Part shown: positions 18,051-25,607 of the stretch, piece after piece
Layout of the letters: the number at the start of each line of letters is the position of its first letter
Position numbering within the stretch: the first letter of the stretch is position 1
Assembly (NCBI GenBank): GCA_964564545.1
Contig: CAZMBP010000044.1
Coordinates: 15,584-79,583, forward strand
Length of the DNA: 64,000 bases
Direction of reading: 5' to 3'
From: CAJQQY01 sp964564545
GTDB taxonomy: Bacteria; Bacteroidota; Bacteroidia; Chitinophagales; Saprospiraceae
Translations under genes and position numbers: made by a program
The notes under the pieces: generated by a model
The model's input: only the letters and a program-made list of their open reading frames with translations
The model's database searches: none
Told to the model about the DNA's origin: nothing

Positions 18051-19274
18051 ATGAAAATTCTGCAGCTTTGTAAGAAATTTCCTTATCCATTAAAAGATGG
18101 GGAATCTATAGCGGTAACATATTTGAGTAAGGCTTTGAATCAATTGGGCAATCAAGTTACATTGCTCACCATGAATACCAAAAAACATTACTTCAATATC
18201 TCAGACCTTCCTGCTGAGTATGACCAATATCAAGCTATTCACTTTACCGATGTTGATAATGAAGTCAAGCCATTCGACGCTTTTCTAAATCTTTTTTCAG
18301 AAGATTCCTACCATATTTCACGATTCATTTCTACAGCTTTTGAGCAAAAATTAATTGAAATTTTAAAAGCTGAAGAATTTGATATTGTTCAAATCGAAAC
18401 TGTTCATTTAGCGCCATATATTCCTGTTATTCGACGATACTCAGAAGCAAAAATTGCTATGAGAGCGCATAATGTCGAGTTCGAAATTTGGCAACGAATC
18501 GCTGATAACACTAGATTTTTTCCTAAAAAATGGTACATCAACCATTTGACGAAAAAATTAAAAAAATACGAAATCGAGCAATTGCAAAACTATGATATGA
18601 TGGTAGCGATTACTCAACGTGATTTGGATTTTTTCAAAAAATTAGGATATAAAAATAAGGGAGTTGTCACTCCTATCGGTTTGGATATTGCTGACTATCT
18701 TCCAAATTACGATACTTATAATAAAGCTCCTTCTCTTTCATTTATTGGAGCATTGGACTGGATGCCAAATTATGAAGGATTGATGTGGTTTTTAGATAAT
18801 GTATGGGATCGATTGATTGAACGTTTTCCAAGTTTGAAATTTCATATTGCCGGAAGACATACTCCTCCTTCTTTGATGAATTTGAAGAAGAAAAATGTTA
18901 TCGTTTATGGCGAAATTCCCGATGCGGCAAAATTCATTAATGAACATTCCATCATGGTAGTTCCATTGCTTTCAGGAGGTGGAATGCGAGCTAAAATTTT
19001 GGAAGGAATGGCACTTGGAAAAGTGGTTTTAAGTACCCAATTGGGGCTAGAAGGAATTGATGCTCAACATCAACAAGATGTTTTGATTGCAGATTCTCCA
19101 GAGGCTATTATTGAAAATATTGCATTTGCTCTAGATGATAAAAATCGATTAGAAACTATCGGTCGAAATGCCCGTGAATTTGTAACCGATAATTTTGACA
19201 ACCTAAATATTGCTCGTCGATTGGAGAACGAATATGTGAAAATGTTAGACTTGAAACCTTCGTTGAGTAAATAA
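18051..19274 (+). CDS. GT4-family glycosyltransferase
   Basis: The 407-residue two-domain GT-B enzyme has an N-terminal Rossmann domain opening with LQLCKKFPYPLKDGESIAVTYLSKAL and an acceptor-side AHNVEFEIW motif (about 140-148). The C-terminal donor domain has SFIGALDWMPNYEG and VVPLLSGGGMRAKILEGMALGK with the conserved Glu. It should move a sugar from a nucleotide-sugar donor to a cell-surface glycan. No membrane helix is present. No other polysaccharide genes surround it except the next gene, and a strong terminator separates the two. Confidence 0.92.
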   Translation: MKILQLCKKFPYPLKDGESIAVTYLSKALNQLGNQVTLLTMNTKKHYFNISDLPAEYDQYQAIHFTDVDNEVKPFDAFLNLFSEDSYHISRFISTAFEQKLIEILKAEEFDIVQIETVHLAPYIPVIRRYSEAKIAMRAHNVEFEIWQRIADNTRFFPKKWYINHLTKKLKKYEIEQLQNYDMMVAITQRDLDFFKKLGYKNKGVVTPIGLDIADYLPNYDTYNKAPSLSFIGALDWMPNYEGLMWFLDNVWDRLIERFPSLKFHIAGRHTPPSLMNLKKKNVIVYGEIPDAAKFINEHSIMVVPLLSGGGMRAKILEGMALGKVVLSTQLGLEGIDAQHQQDVLIADSPEAIIENIAFALDDKNRLETIGRNAREFVTDNFDNLNIARRLENEYVKMLDLKPSLSK

Positions 19275-19293
19275 TTTAAACTTAAAAAATATT

Positions 19294-19332
19294 AAAAGGG
19301 CTGTTAGTGCTTCGAGCGCTAACAGCCCTTTT
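19294..19332 (+). terminator. Strong Rho-independent terminator
   Basis: AAAAGGGCTGTTAG (19294-19307) pairs perfectly with CTAACAGCCCTTTT (19319-19332); the loop holds a further GC-TTCGA-GC mini-stem. The T-run follows the stem. The A-run on the other side makes it usable in both directions. Confidence 0.9.
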
Positions 19333-19407
19333 AGTTTGGGAAGTTTTCACCTCATTGAAAAATCAAAATTATTCATTCAGAATTAATTTTATTGAAAAGA
19401 TAAAAGT

Positions 19408-19415
19408 TACTTTTG
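19408..19415 (+). promoter_or_regulatory. Candidate -7 element of the second glycosyltransferase
   Basis: TACTTTTG fits TAnnTTTG exactly, 35 bases before the start at 19451 and just after a terminator, so a fresh promoter is expected here. No clear -33 element. Confidence 0.5.
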
Positions 19416-19450
19416 CACTCAAATTTTAACTTTTAATCTCTTTTATAAAA

Positions 19451-20617
19451 ATGAAATTAGTTGTTGTCACTTCTCGCTTCCCGTATCCTCTTGAAAAGGG
19501 TGACAAACTACGACTCTACTTTCAAATAAAACACCTTGCCCTTCACCACGAAATCACTCTATTATCATTAGCTGACGAGCCCGTTACTGATCATTCTTTA
19601 AATCATATTCAAAGTTTTTGCAAAGCTGTCCACGTTTTTCCTATCAATAAAAATAGTGCGAAATGGAATGCGATAAAATCACTTTTAGGAAAAACACCTC
19701 TTGAGGTAGCTTATTTTTTCAATCAAAAAATAAAGCAAAAATTCGAAGAAATCATCCATCAAGTTCAGCCTGATCATATCTATTGTCAACTGATTCGAAT
19801 GTCAGAATATGTTCGACATCTACCCTATCCAAAAACGTTAGATTATATGGATGCATTCTCAATCGGAATGCAACGTAGAGCTGAAAATTCGAACCCAATC
19901 TTTAAAGCAATTTTTAATCGTGACGCTTCGCAAATCGCTGATTATGAATCAGTTATCTTTCACGATTTTGATCACCATACTATTATTTCAGAGCAAGATC
20001 GGTTGCATTTAAGTTTTTTAGAAAAAGAAAAAATTCATGTTTTACCCAATGGAGTAGATACCCATTTTTTTGCACCAATGCCTGAAGTAGAAAAGAAATA
20101 TGACATCGCCTTTGTTGGAAATATGGGTTATTATCCAAACGTTCAAGCAGCACTTTTTTTAGCAAAAAAAATACTCCCAAAACTTCGCACTACATTTCCA
20201 AAAATCAATCTTTTGATCGCAGGAGCACGACCAACTCAAGAGGTAAAAAATCTAGCCTCTGAGAATGTTCACGTAACTGGTTGGGTAGAAGATATTCGAA
20301 AAGCTTATGCTTCGGCTACCATATTTGTTGCGCCGATCTTTTATGGGAGAGGGCAACAAAATAAAATTCTGGAAGCAATGTCGATGGGAATTCCTTGTAT
20401 TACTTCCGATCAAGTTAACGAAGCTATTGGAGCAAAAAATGGATCATCAATTCTTATCGCAAATGATAAAGAAAGTTGTCAAGAACAAATATCTTTGTTA
20501 CTGAAAAGTGAGGAGTTGCAACAAAAATTAAGTCGAAATGGGTTGGAATGGATACGTAGTAATTTTAGTTGGGAAAAATATGGAAAACAGTTAGAGGATT
20601 TAATTGTTGAAAGATAG
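19451..20617 (+). CDS. GT4-family glycosyltransferase, TIGR03087-like sugar transferase
   Basis: The 388-residue GT-B enzyme opens with VVTSRFPYPLEKGDKLRLYFQIKHLA, a typical start of the sugar transferases associated with PEP-CTERM/EpsH loci (TIGR03087), although no such locus is visible here. The donor domain carries DIAFVGNMGYYPNVQAA and VAPIFYGRGQQNKILEAMSMGIP with the conserved Glu. It is soluble and probably membrane-associated at its acceptor. It differs clearly from the preceding glycosyltransferase and has its own promoter candidate. Confidence 0.9.
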   Translation: MKLVVVTSRFPYPLEKGDKLRLYFQIKHLALHHEITLLSLADEPVTDHSLNHIQSFCKAVHVFPINKNSAKWNAIKSLLGKTPLEVAYFFNQKIKQKFEEIIHQVQPDHIYCQLIRMSEYVRHLPYPKTLDYMDAFSIGMQRRAENSNPIFKAIFNRDASQIADYESVIFHDFDHHTIISEQDRLHLSFLEKEKIHVLPNGVDTHFFAPMPEVEKKYDIAFVGNMGYYPNVQAALFLAKKILPKLRTTFPKINLLIAGARPTQEVKNLASENVHVTGWVEDIRKAYASATIFVAPIFYGRGQQNKILEAMSMGIPCITSDQVNEAIGAKNGSSILIANDKESCQEQISLLLKSEELQQKLSRNGLEWIRSNFSWEKYGKQLEDLIVER

Positions 20618-20618
20618 T

Positions 20619-20655
20619 CGTTCAACGTTTTTATAACCGTTTAACGTTTTTATAA
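20619..20655. repeat. Two 18-bp tandem direct repeats
   Basis: CGTTCAACGTTTTTATAA (20619-20636) and CGTTTAACGTTTTTATAA (20638-20655) differ at one base and are spaced by one base. They lie right after the glycosyltransferase stop and before ribB. The word AACGTTTT also makes up the palindrome at 62797-62860. Confidence 0.85.
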
Positions 20656-20696
20656 AACCAAAAATAGAACTTACCATAAAATTTTAAATCAAAAAT

Positions 20697-21854
20697 ATGA
20701 TAATGTCAGAGCAACAATTAGAAACCACAAATACAAATCTTAATACCATTGAAGAGGCTATTGCAGACATCAAAGCAGGTAAAGTTATCATCGTTGTAGA
20801 TGATGAAGATCGTGAAAATGAAGGCGATTTTATTTGTGCGGCAGAGTGCATTACTCCCGAAATTATCAACTTCATGGCAACTCATGGACGAGGTTTGATT
20901 TGTACACCAATCGATGAAAATCGAGCAGACGAACTGGATTTGCCTATGATGGTAAGATCTAATACTGCCTTACATGAAACTGCTTTTACGGTTTCAATTG
21001 ACTTGATTGGTCAAGGTTGTACAACTGGAATTTCAGCTTATGATAGATCAACTGGAATTAAGGCTATGATTAATTCTGAGACAAAAAGTACTGATTTTGC
21101 AAGACCTGGACATATTTTTCCATTAAGAGCAAAATCTGGTGGCGTACTTCGACGAACAGGTCATACCGAGGCTGCAATAGATTTAGCAAGAATTTCAGGA
21201 TTTTATCCAGCTGGTGTTTTGGTTGAGATATTGAATGAAGATGGGACGATGGCAAGGTTACCTGAGTTAATAGAAATCGCCAAAAAATTTGATCTAAAGT
21301 TGATTAGCATCAAAGATTTGGTAGCATATCGAATGCGAACGGAGCGAATTATTAGAAAAGAATTGGAAGTAGAATTATCTACAAAATTTGGAGATTTCGA
21401 TGTAGTCGCTTTTACTCAAATGACTACAGGCGATACTCATTTGGCTATAAAAAAAGGCGAATGGAATATCGATGATCCAGTTCTAGTTCGGGTTCATTCA
21501 TCAACAAATACTGGCGATATCCTAGGAACATTATTTAAAGGTTATGGAACTCAGTTGCAGAGATCTTTGGAAATGATTGAAAAAGAAGGCCAGGGAATGT
21601 TGCTTTACATGAGACATAATCACGAAGATGATTCCTTGTTGAGTTATTTAAAAGAAATAAAAAGAGAAAAAGAAACAGGTGAAAAAACACTTGGTGAAGG
21701 AACGGAAAGTAAGGAACAACGAGATTACGGAGTTGGTGCCCAAATCCTTCGTGAGTTAAATGTTACTAAAATTAGACTTATCACGAATAGTCCGAAAAGA
21801 CGAATTGGTTTGATCGGATATGGATTGGAAATCGTGGAAAATGTAGAATATTAA
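20697..21854 (+). CDS. ribB: 3,4-dihydroxy-2-butanone-4-phosphate synthase with degenerate GTP cyclohydrolase II domain
   Basis: The 385-residue protein has the RibBA layout. The N-terminal domain (about 15-210) is an intact DHBP synthase: acidic loop DDEDRENEGDF (about 35-45), HGRGLICTP, RPGHIFPL and GGVLRRTGHTEA. It makes the four-carbon unit of riboflavin from ribulose-5-phosphate. The C-terminal half keeps the outline of GTP cyclohydrolase II, but the zinc Cys cluster is absent (HSSTNTGDILGTLFKGYG in place of a Cys-x10-Cys-x-Cys segment) and the RQEGRGIGL catalytic segment is RHNHEDDSLL. Flavobacteria are known to carry similar degenerate RibBA proteins, so a separate ribA is expected elsewhere. 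An ATG two codons later is an equally possible start. Confidence 0.93.
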   Translation: MIMSEQQLETTNTNLNTIEEAIADIKAGKVIIVVDDEDRENEGDFICAAECITPEIINFMATHGRGLICTPIDENRADELDLPMMVRSNTALHETAFTVSIDLIGQGCTTGISAYDRSTGIKAMINSETKSTDFARPGHIFPLRAKSGGVLRRTGHTEAAIDLARISGFYPAGVLVEILNEDGTMARLPELIEIAKKFDLKLISIKDLVAYRMRTERIIRKELEVELSTKFGDFDVVAFTQMTTGDTHLAIKKGEWNIDDPVLVRVHSSTNTGDILGTLFKGYGTQLQRSLEMIEKEGQGMLLYMRHNHEDDSLLSYLKEIKREKETGEKTLGEGTESKEQRDYGVGAQILRELNVTKIRLITNSPKRRIGLIGYGLEIVENVEY

Positions 21855-21858
21855 AATT

Positions 21859-21898
21859 AGATTGCTTCGCTGTATGACTTCTGATAGCGAAGCAATCT
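21859..21898. terminator. Hairpin after ribB
   Basis: AGATTGCTTCGCT (21859-21871) pairs exactly with AGCGAAGCAATCT (21886-21898). No T-run follows on the plus strand, and the next gene starts nine bases later. It may be a processing or attenuation hairpin. The GCTTCGCTA word is shared with 29463-29479. Confidence 0.6.
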
Positions 21899-21907
21899 TA
21901 AAAAAAG

Positions 21908-22543
21908 ATGCGATACGAACGTAAATATAAAATTGAAAATCTCAGCCTTTCTTTAGTTGAACAATCTATTCGGCTACATCCTGCTGGATTTCGAAAAATA
22001 TTTCCAGATCGACAGGTCAATAATATTTATTTTGATACTTCAGATTGGACAACATTCAAGGAAAATGTAATGGGTATTGCGGAGCGAAAAAAATTTCGAG
22101 TTCGATGGTATGGTGAAAATTTACAGGAGATTGAAAAACCTGTTTTTGAAATAAAAATAAAATCTAATCAACTCGGAGATAAAATTTCTCACCCAATTTC
22201 ACCTTTCCAATTATCTAATCTTAATGTTTTAACCAAAGAAGTTCAAAAGCTTTCTCAAGCCAAAGTTCCACTCATCCCCACTCTTTTAAATTCTTATAAT
22301 CGATCTTATTTTGGAACACCTGATGGTAAGTTTCGAGTTACCATTGATCGCAACATGAGGTATTTTTCCTTGACAAATAATGCTCGATTTAATACCTATC
22401 GGGTTCAGGACGAAGAAGTTGTGTTGGAATTAAAATATGATGAGACATTAGACTTAGCTACAGATAGAATTACTCAGCACTTGCCTTTTCGAATGACTAA
22501 GAGTTCAAAATATGTAAGTGGAATCGAGTTGGTGAATGGTTAA
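21908..22543 (+). CDS. VTC-domain (CYTH-like) protein, possible polyphosphate polymerase
   Basis: The 211-residue VTC-domain protein opens with RYERKYKIEN. NNIYFDTSDWTTFKENVMG, RKKFRVRWYG, FEIKIKSNQLGDK and VVLELKYDE follow, the alternating charged beta-strands of a triphosphate-tunnel fold. VTC4 of yeast makes polyphosphate with this domain. Bacterial versions are often next to CotH or DUF4956 genes, which are absent here. It is cytoplasmic and has no membrane part. Function beyond phosphate-chain binding is inferred. Confidence 0.85.
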   Translation: MRYERKYKIENLSLSLVEQSIRLHPAGFRKIFPDRQVNNIYFDTSDWTTFKENVMGIAERKKFRVRWYGENLQEIEKPVFEIKIKSNQLGDKISHPISPFQLSNLNVLTKEVQKLSQAKVPLIPTLLNSYNRSYFGTPDGKFRVTIDRNMRYFSLTNNARFNTYRVQDEEVVLELKYDETLDLATDRITQHLPFRMTKSSKYVSGIELVNG

Positions 22544-22555
22544 TTTTAAAACTAA

Positions 22556-22622
22556 AAAAGGCACAAAAGATACACAAAGGTTATTTTCAACATTACCCTT
22601 TTGTGAATCTTTTGTGCCTTTT
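22556..22622. terminator. Bidirectional terminator between convergent genes
   Basis: AAAAGGCACAAAAGAT (22556-22571) pairs exactly with ATCTTTTGTGCCTTTT (22607-22622), and inner CACAAAGG/CCTTTTGTG words pair imperfectly. It lies between the convergent VTC and PorP/SprF genes and has A/T runs on both flanks. Confidence 0.85.
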
Positions 22623-22649
22623 GTGATTCAGATTCAAATAAGTGATTTC

Positions 22650-23705
22650 CTAAAATCTAGGACACAAAACACTATCATTTTCAAAATCTCCAAAATAGCT
22701 AATTGACAATTCAAAAGCACCTTGCCCTTGATTATAATTAGTCAAATCTTGAAAGTTTGCGTCATAACTCACTCCAAATAAAAAGCTTCCTTTTTGCAAA
22801 CCTGCCATCACGACCAAAGCATCAATCCCTAGATTATCATTTTCAAATGCAACAGGTCTAATCCAACCTCCTACATAAAATGAATTATTAGAATAATCAT
22901 TTAACATAAATCGAACATTGGTTCCAGCATTAATTTCCAAGTGCGGCCCCTGTTTTGCAACCAAAACTCTAGGCAAAAATGAAAGCACATCATTTACTGG
23001 AAGTTCTGCACTAAGCTGAGTTGAAAGTCTTGAATATAATTTTTCTGAAGCAAAATTTTCACCATTCACATCCAACTCATCTTTGTAAAAAGAAATTTCA
23101 GGTTGAGTAATATGATGCATCGCAAAACCAGCATAAAATGATTTTCGAGCTTTAGGTGTATAAGCATAATTAACCCCTACGGATATATCTCCATAAGAAA
23201 AGTTATTTATCGGCAAATCTTCTTCGGTATCGAAAGTATATCCATCTAATCCATTAAACTGGTCTCCAAAAGTAAGTTGCTCATAATTCACATTTCGCTG
23301 TGAAATAGCTCCTTGAAATCCTACTGTTAAAAATTGTTTGTTATCATAATCTAAACCTTTGTGATAAGCTCCAGAAATCGCAATTTGTTGTGTTCCAAAA
23401 TCAATTCCACTCACTTTGTCTCGAAAAAAGACTAATCCAACTGCAGCCGCATCTTTATATTGAGAGTTACTTTTCACCTTAAATCGAACATCTAACTCCG
23501 TTGCAAAAGTCCTAAAAGGCGAATCTATCACCCGTCTCCATTGATCTCGATAAATGGTAGAAAAACGATATCGTCCATTATAAGCCCCCGTCAATGCTGG
23601 ATTGAGCGTTAAAGGAGAAGAATAAAATTGGGAAAAGTGTTTGTCTTGAGCAGACAAATCAACCAAGAAAAATATAGCTAGTATAAAAATATAAAATTGC
23701 TTCAT
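22650..23705 (-). CDS. PorP/SprF-family type IX secretion outer-membrane protein
   Basis: The 351-residue protein has a signal peptide (1-19). The family hallmark QDKHFSQFYSSPLTLNPALTGAYNGRYRFSTIYRDQWR follows (about 20-58, quoted in part across the start). A beta-barrel body ends in FELSISYFGDF. PorP/SprF proteins reside in the outer membrane and help export or anchor partner proteins with type B sorting domains. They are usually encoded beside their giant adhesin partner. Here no type B partner is adjacent; the SprB-repeat protein at 25608-28517 is the nearest candidate but ends in a type A domain. A well-formed promoter lies upstream. Confidence 0.93.
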   Translation of the reverse strand: MKQFYIFILAIFFLVDLSAQDKHFSQFYSSPLTLNPALTGAYNGRYRFSTIYRDQWRRVIDSPFRTFATELDVRFKVKSNSQYKDAAAVGLVFFRDKVSGIDFGTQQIAISGAYHKGLDYDNKQFLTVGFQGAISQRNVNYEQLTFGDQFNGLDGYTFDTEEDLPINNFSYGDISVGVNYAYTPKARKSFYAGFAMHHITQPEISFYKDELDVNGENFASEKLYSRLSTQLSAELPVNDVLSFLPRVLVAKQGPHLEINAGTNVRFMLNDYSNNSFYVGGWIRPVAFENDNLGIDALVVMAGLQKGSFLFGVSYDANFQDLTNYNQGQGAFELSISYFGDFENDSVLCPRF

Positions 23706-24009
23706 AATCGACTTTAGATAAATTTTTAAGAACGCAAAAGTAAGGAATTCAATGTAATAACAATAGTAATTTCAATTTGCTATTACGATTGTTTTAGACA
23801 TTTTCACAACGGTCTTTTCCAAGGTTTATTATTTGTTAAAAAATGGTAGTCAAGAGAATGAAATTTTGGAGGGGAGATTTTAATTAAAATTTGCTGACAA
23901 GTTGTTGTAATATTTAAAAAATTAATAATTCAAGAATTGAACCGAAATCCGAATTCTCACAAAAAATTATTACTTTAGGCAGATTATTTTCAAATTAAAT
24001 ATAAGCATA
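23706..24009. other. Divergent intergenic region
   Basis: It separates the PorP/SprF gene from the first CX4CH lipoprotein gene. Apart from the minus-strand promoter noted separately, I see a weak plus-strand -7-like TACTTTAG at 23971-23978 without a -33 partner, and no RNA gene. Confidence 0.5.
23735..23763 (-). promoter_or_regulatory. Promoter of the PorP/SprF gene
   Basis: On the minus strand TTG (23763-23761) is followed after 18 bases by TACTTTTG (23742-23735), an exact TAnnTTTG -7 element, 30 bases before the start codon. Spacing fits the Bacteroidota sigma-ABfr promoter. Confidence 0.65.
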
Positions 24010-24366
24010 ATGAATAAAAGTAAATTTCTCTTTTTCCTATTTATAGCAGGACTAGTTGCAATTGCTTCTTGTAAAAAAGATGATGATGGCGGTGGCGATA
24101 GTGGAATTGATTGTGATACGGTAAAATTCTCAACTACGATTGCTCCTATTATTCAAAATAGTTGTACCACTTCAGGTTGCCACGATGTTGGATCTGTTAA
24201 TGGAGATTATACCACTTATGCTGGTTTAGAAGCTGTGGCAAAAAATGGGATCATGGAGACTCAAGTTATTACAGATAAGACAATGCCAAAAGCAGGCGAT
24301 CCGTTAACTCAAACTCAATTAGATCAATTTCAATGTTGGTTAGATGATGGAGCTCCTGATAATTAA
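24010..24366 (+). CDS. Small lipoprotein with CX4CH cytochrome-c-like motif
   Basis: The 118-residue protein has lipobox IASC (C21), an acidic/Gly linker and a compact domain of about 80 residues. Its order resembles a mono-heme cytochrome c: IAPIIQNSC, then a CTTSGCH motif (C52, C57, H58), a Met-Pro (TMPKAG) and a final LTQTQLDQFQCWLDDGAP helix. The usual heme motif is CXXCH; here four residues separate the Cys, as known for some multiheme cytochromes. Two extra Cys (C35 and the one in QCWL) could instead form disulfides. Heme binding is therefore uncertain. A near-duplicate gene follows downstream. Confidence 0.8.
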   Translation: MNKSKFLFFLFIAGLVAIASCKKDDDGGGDSGIDCDTVKFSTTIAPIIQNSCTTSGCHDVGSVNGDYTTYAGLEAVAKNGIMETQVITDKTMPKAGDPLTQTQLDQFQCWLDDGAPDN

Positions 24367-24392
24367 ATGAATGTTTCTATTTTATAGAAATG

Positions 24393-24426
24393 AAAAACCG
24401 AAACGTAGTAATGCGTTTCGGTTTTT
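24393..24426 (+). terminator. Strong Rho-independent terminator
   Basis: AAAAACCGAAACG (24393-24405) pairs exactly with CGTTTCGGTTTTT (24414-24426), followed by more T. It separates the two duplicated lipoprotein genes, so they are transcribed independently. Confidence 0.92.
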
Positions 24427-24565
24427 TTTATTAAAAAAACTAAAGCATAGGGGAAATAATAAATTGTTTTGTCTAGTTAGAAATCTTTCCTAATTAAATC
24501 TATTAAAATTATTTGAAGCAAAATTTACTTATCGATTTTTTCAACTTCTTTAAATATCAAATCAC

Positions 24566-24913
24566 ATGAGTAACTTAAAAATGGCTTCAACGATTTTTCT
24601 TTTCAGTATTTTACTTTTAGCATCTTGTAAAAAAGACCCAATTGCAATCGGAAATGTAGATTGTAGTACTGTTTCATATTCAAGTACCATTGCTCCACTT
24701 TTGACTTCCAGTTGCAATACAAGTGGTTGCCACGATGCAGGTTCCAACAAAGGAGATCTCACGACTTACGAAAAAGTTTCTGTTTATGTGAATAAAGGAA
24801 CTTTTAAAAAAGAGGTTTTGACAGATCAATCAATGCCTACTAGTGGGCCATTGACAAGTGAACAATTAGGACAGGTTCAATGCTGGTTGGATAGTGGAGC
24901 GCCTAATAATTAG
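24566..24913 (+). CDS. Small lipoprotein with CX4CH cytochrome-c-like motif (paralogue)
   Basis: The 115-residue protein is a clear paralogue of the one at 24010-24366. It has lipobox LLASC (C21), VDCSTVSYSSTIAPLLTSSC, NTSGCHDAG (C50, C55, H56), QSMPTSG and QVQCWLDSGAPNN. All four mature Cys, the His and the Met are kept, although many other positions differ. That points to constraint on these residues. M6 is an alternative start. Possible roles are periplasmic electron transfer or a disulfide-stapled binding protein. Confidence 0.8.
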   Translation: MSNLKMASTIFLFSILLLASCKKDPIAIGNVDCSTVSYSSTIAPLLTSSCNTSGCHDAGSNKGDLTTYEKVSVYVNKGTFKKEVLTDQSMPTSGPLTSEQLGQVQCWLDSGAPNN

Positions 24914-24924
24914 CTTTTTACTTA

Positions 24925-24959
24925 AGGTATCGGATACTTTAAAAGTCTATCCGATACCT
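24925..24959. terminator. Hairpin after the second lipoprotein gene
   Basis: AGGTATCGGATA (24925-24936) pairs exactly with TATCCGATACCT (24948-24959). There is no T-run on either side, so termination strength is uncertain. Confidence 0.6.
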
Positions 24960-25011
24960 CTAGTAGAACTCGTTTTTATGATTATTCGAAAATTCTTAAG
25001 CATGGAAGCAT

Positions 25012-25371
25012 TCAAAACATCCATTTCTTATTTTTCTTCTTCTCTTTTTCCATCTCTTTCTTCTCTCTTTCCTGCTGTTGTTCATTCTGAAAATGATGAT
25101 AAAGTGTATTGACAAAAGCTAGAATAATCCCAATGCCTAGGAGAATATAAAAAATGGTAAACAATTTGCCTTCTGTTGTCTGTGGAGAAAAATCTCCATA
25201 ACCAATCGTTGTTAAGGTAATTAATGAAAAATATAGCGAATCAATATAGCCCCACCCCTCCAAGTTATGGTAAACCAAAGTTCCTAGAATAAGGATAAAT
25301 AAAGTTGTCCCCATCAAGTCTCGATATTCAGGATCTTGTAAAAAAGTAATAAGCGTTTTTATAAATACCAT
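25012..25371 (-). CDS. Two-helix potassium-channel protein
   Basis: The 119-residue protein has membrane helix 1 (about 20-36), a pore helix and the selectivity filter TIGYGD (55-60). Membrane helix 2 (about 69-90) and a very basic/acidic coiled tail (about 94-119) follow. This is the minimal Ion_trans_2 (KcsA-like) layout; four copies form a K+ pore in the inner membrane. No RCK/TrkA-N regulatory domain is attached. It is a single gene, convergent with the upstream lipoprotein gene. Confidence 0.93.
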   Translation of the reverse strand: MVFIKTLITFLQDPEYRDLMGTTLFILILGTLVYHNLEGWGYIDSLYFSLITLTTIGYGDFSPQTTEGKLFTIFYILLGIGIILAFVNTLYHHFQNEQQQEREKKEMEKEKKKNKKWMF

Positions 25372-25400
25372 TTAGTTCTATTTTTCTAAAATAAAAGACA

Positions 25401-25408
25401 CAAAATTA
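25401..25408 (-). promoter_or_regulatory. Candidate -7 element of the K+ channel gene
   Basis: The minus strand reads TAATTTTG, an exact TAnnTTTG match, 30 bases before the start codon. No -33 TTG at the usual spacing. Confidence 0.4.
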
Positions 25409-25607
25409 GAGATTTATTAGAGACCGTTTTGAATTATTAACTTCAATATTTAATTCTTCTATTTTTAATTTTATTATTTTTAATTTTACGTCTCAAATAT
25501 TGAACCCCTTTTCTACTATTTTTCTCCCTTAACCTTCATCTTAAAGCACTTTTCCTCTAACCGTTTTTTTAAGGTCTAACTTATTATTATAATCCAAAGA
25601 TTACATC

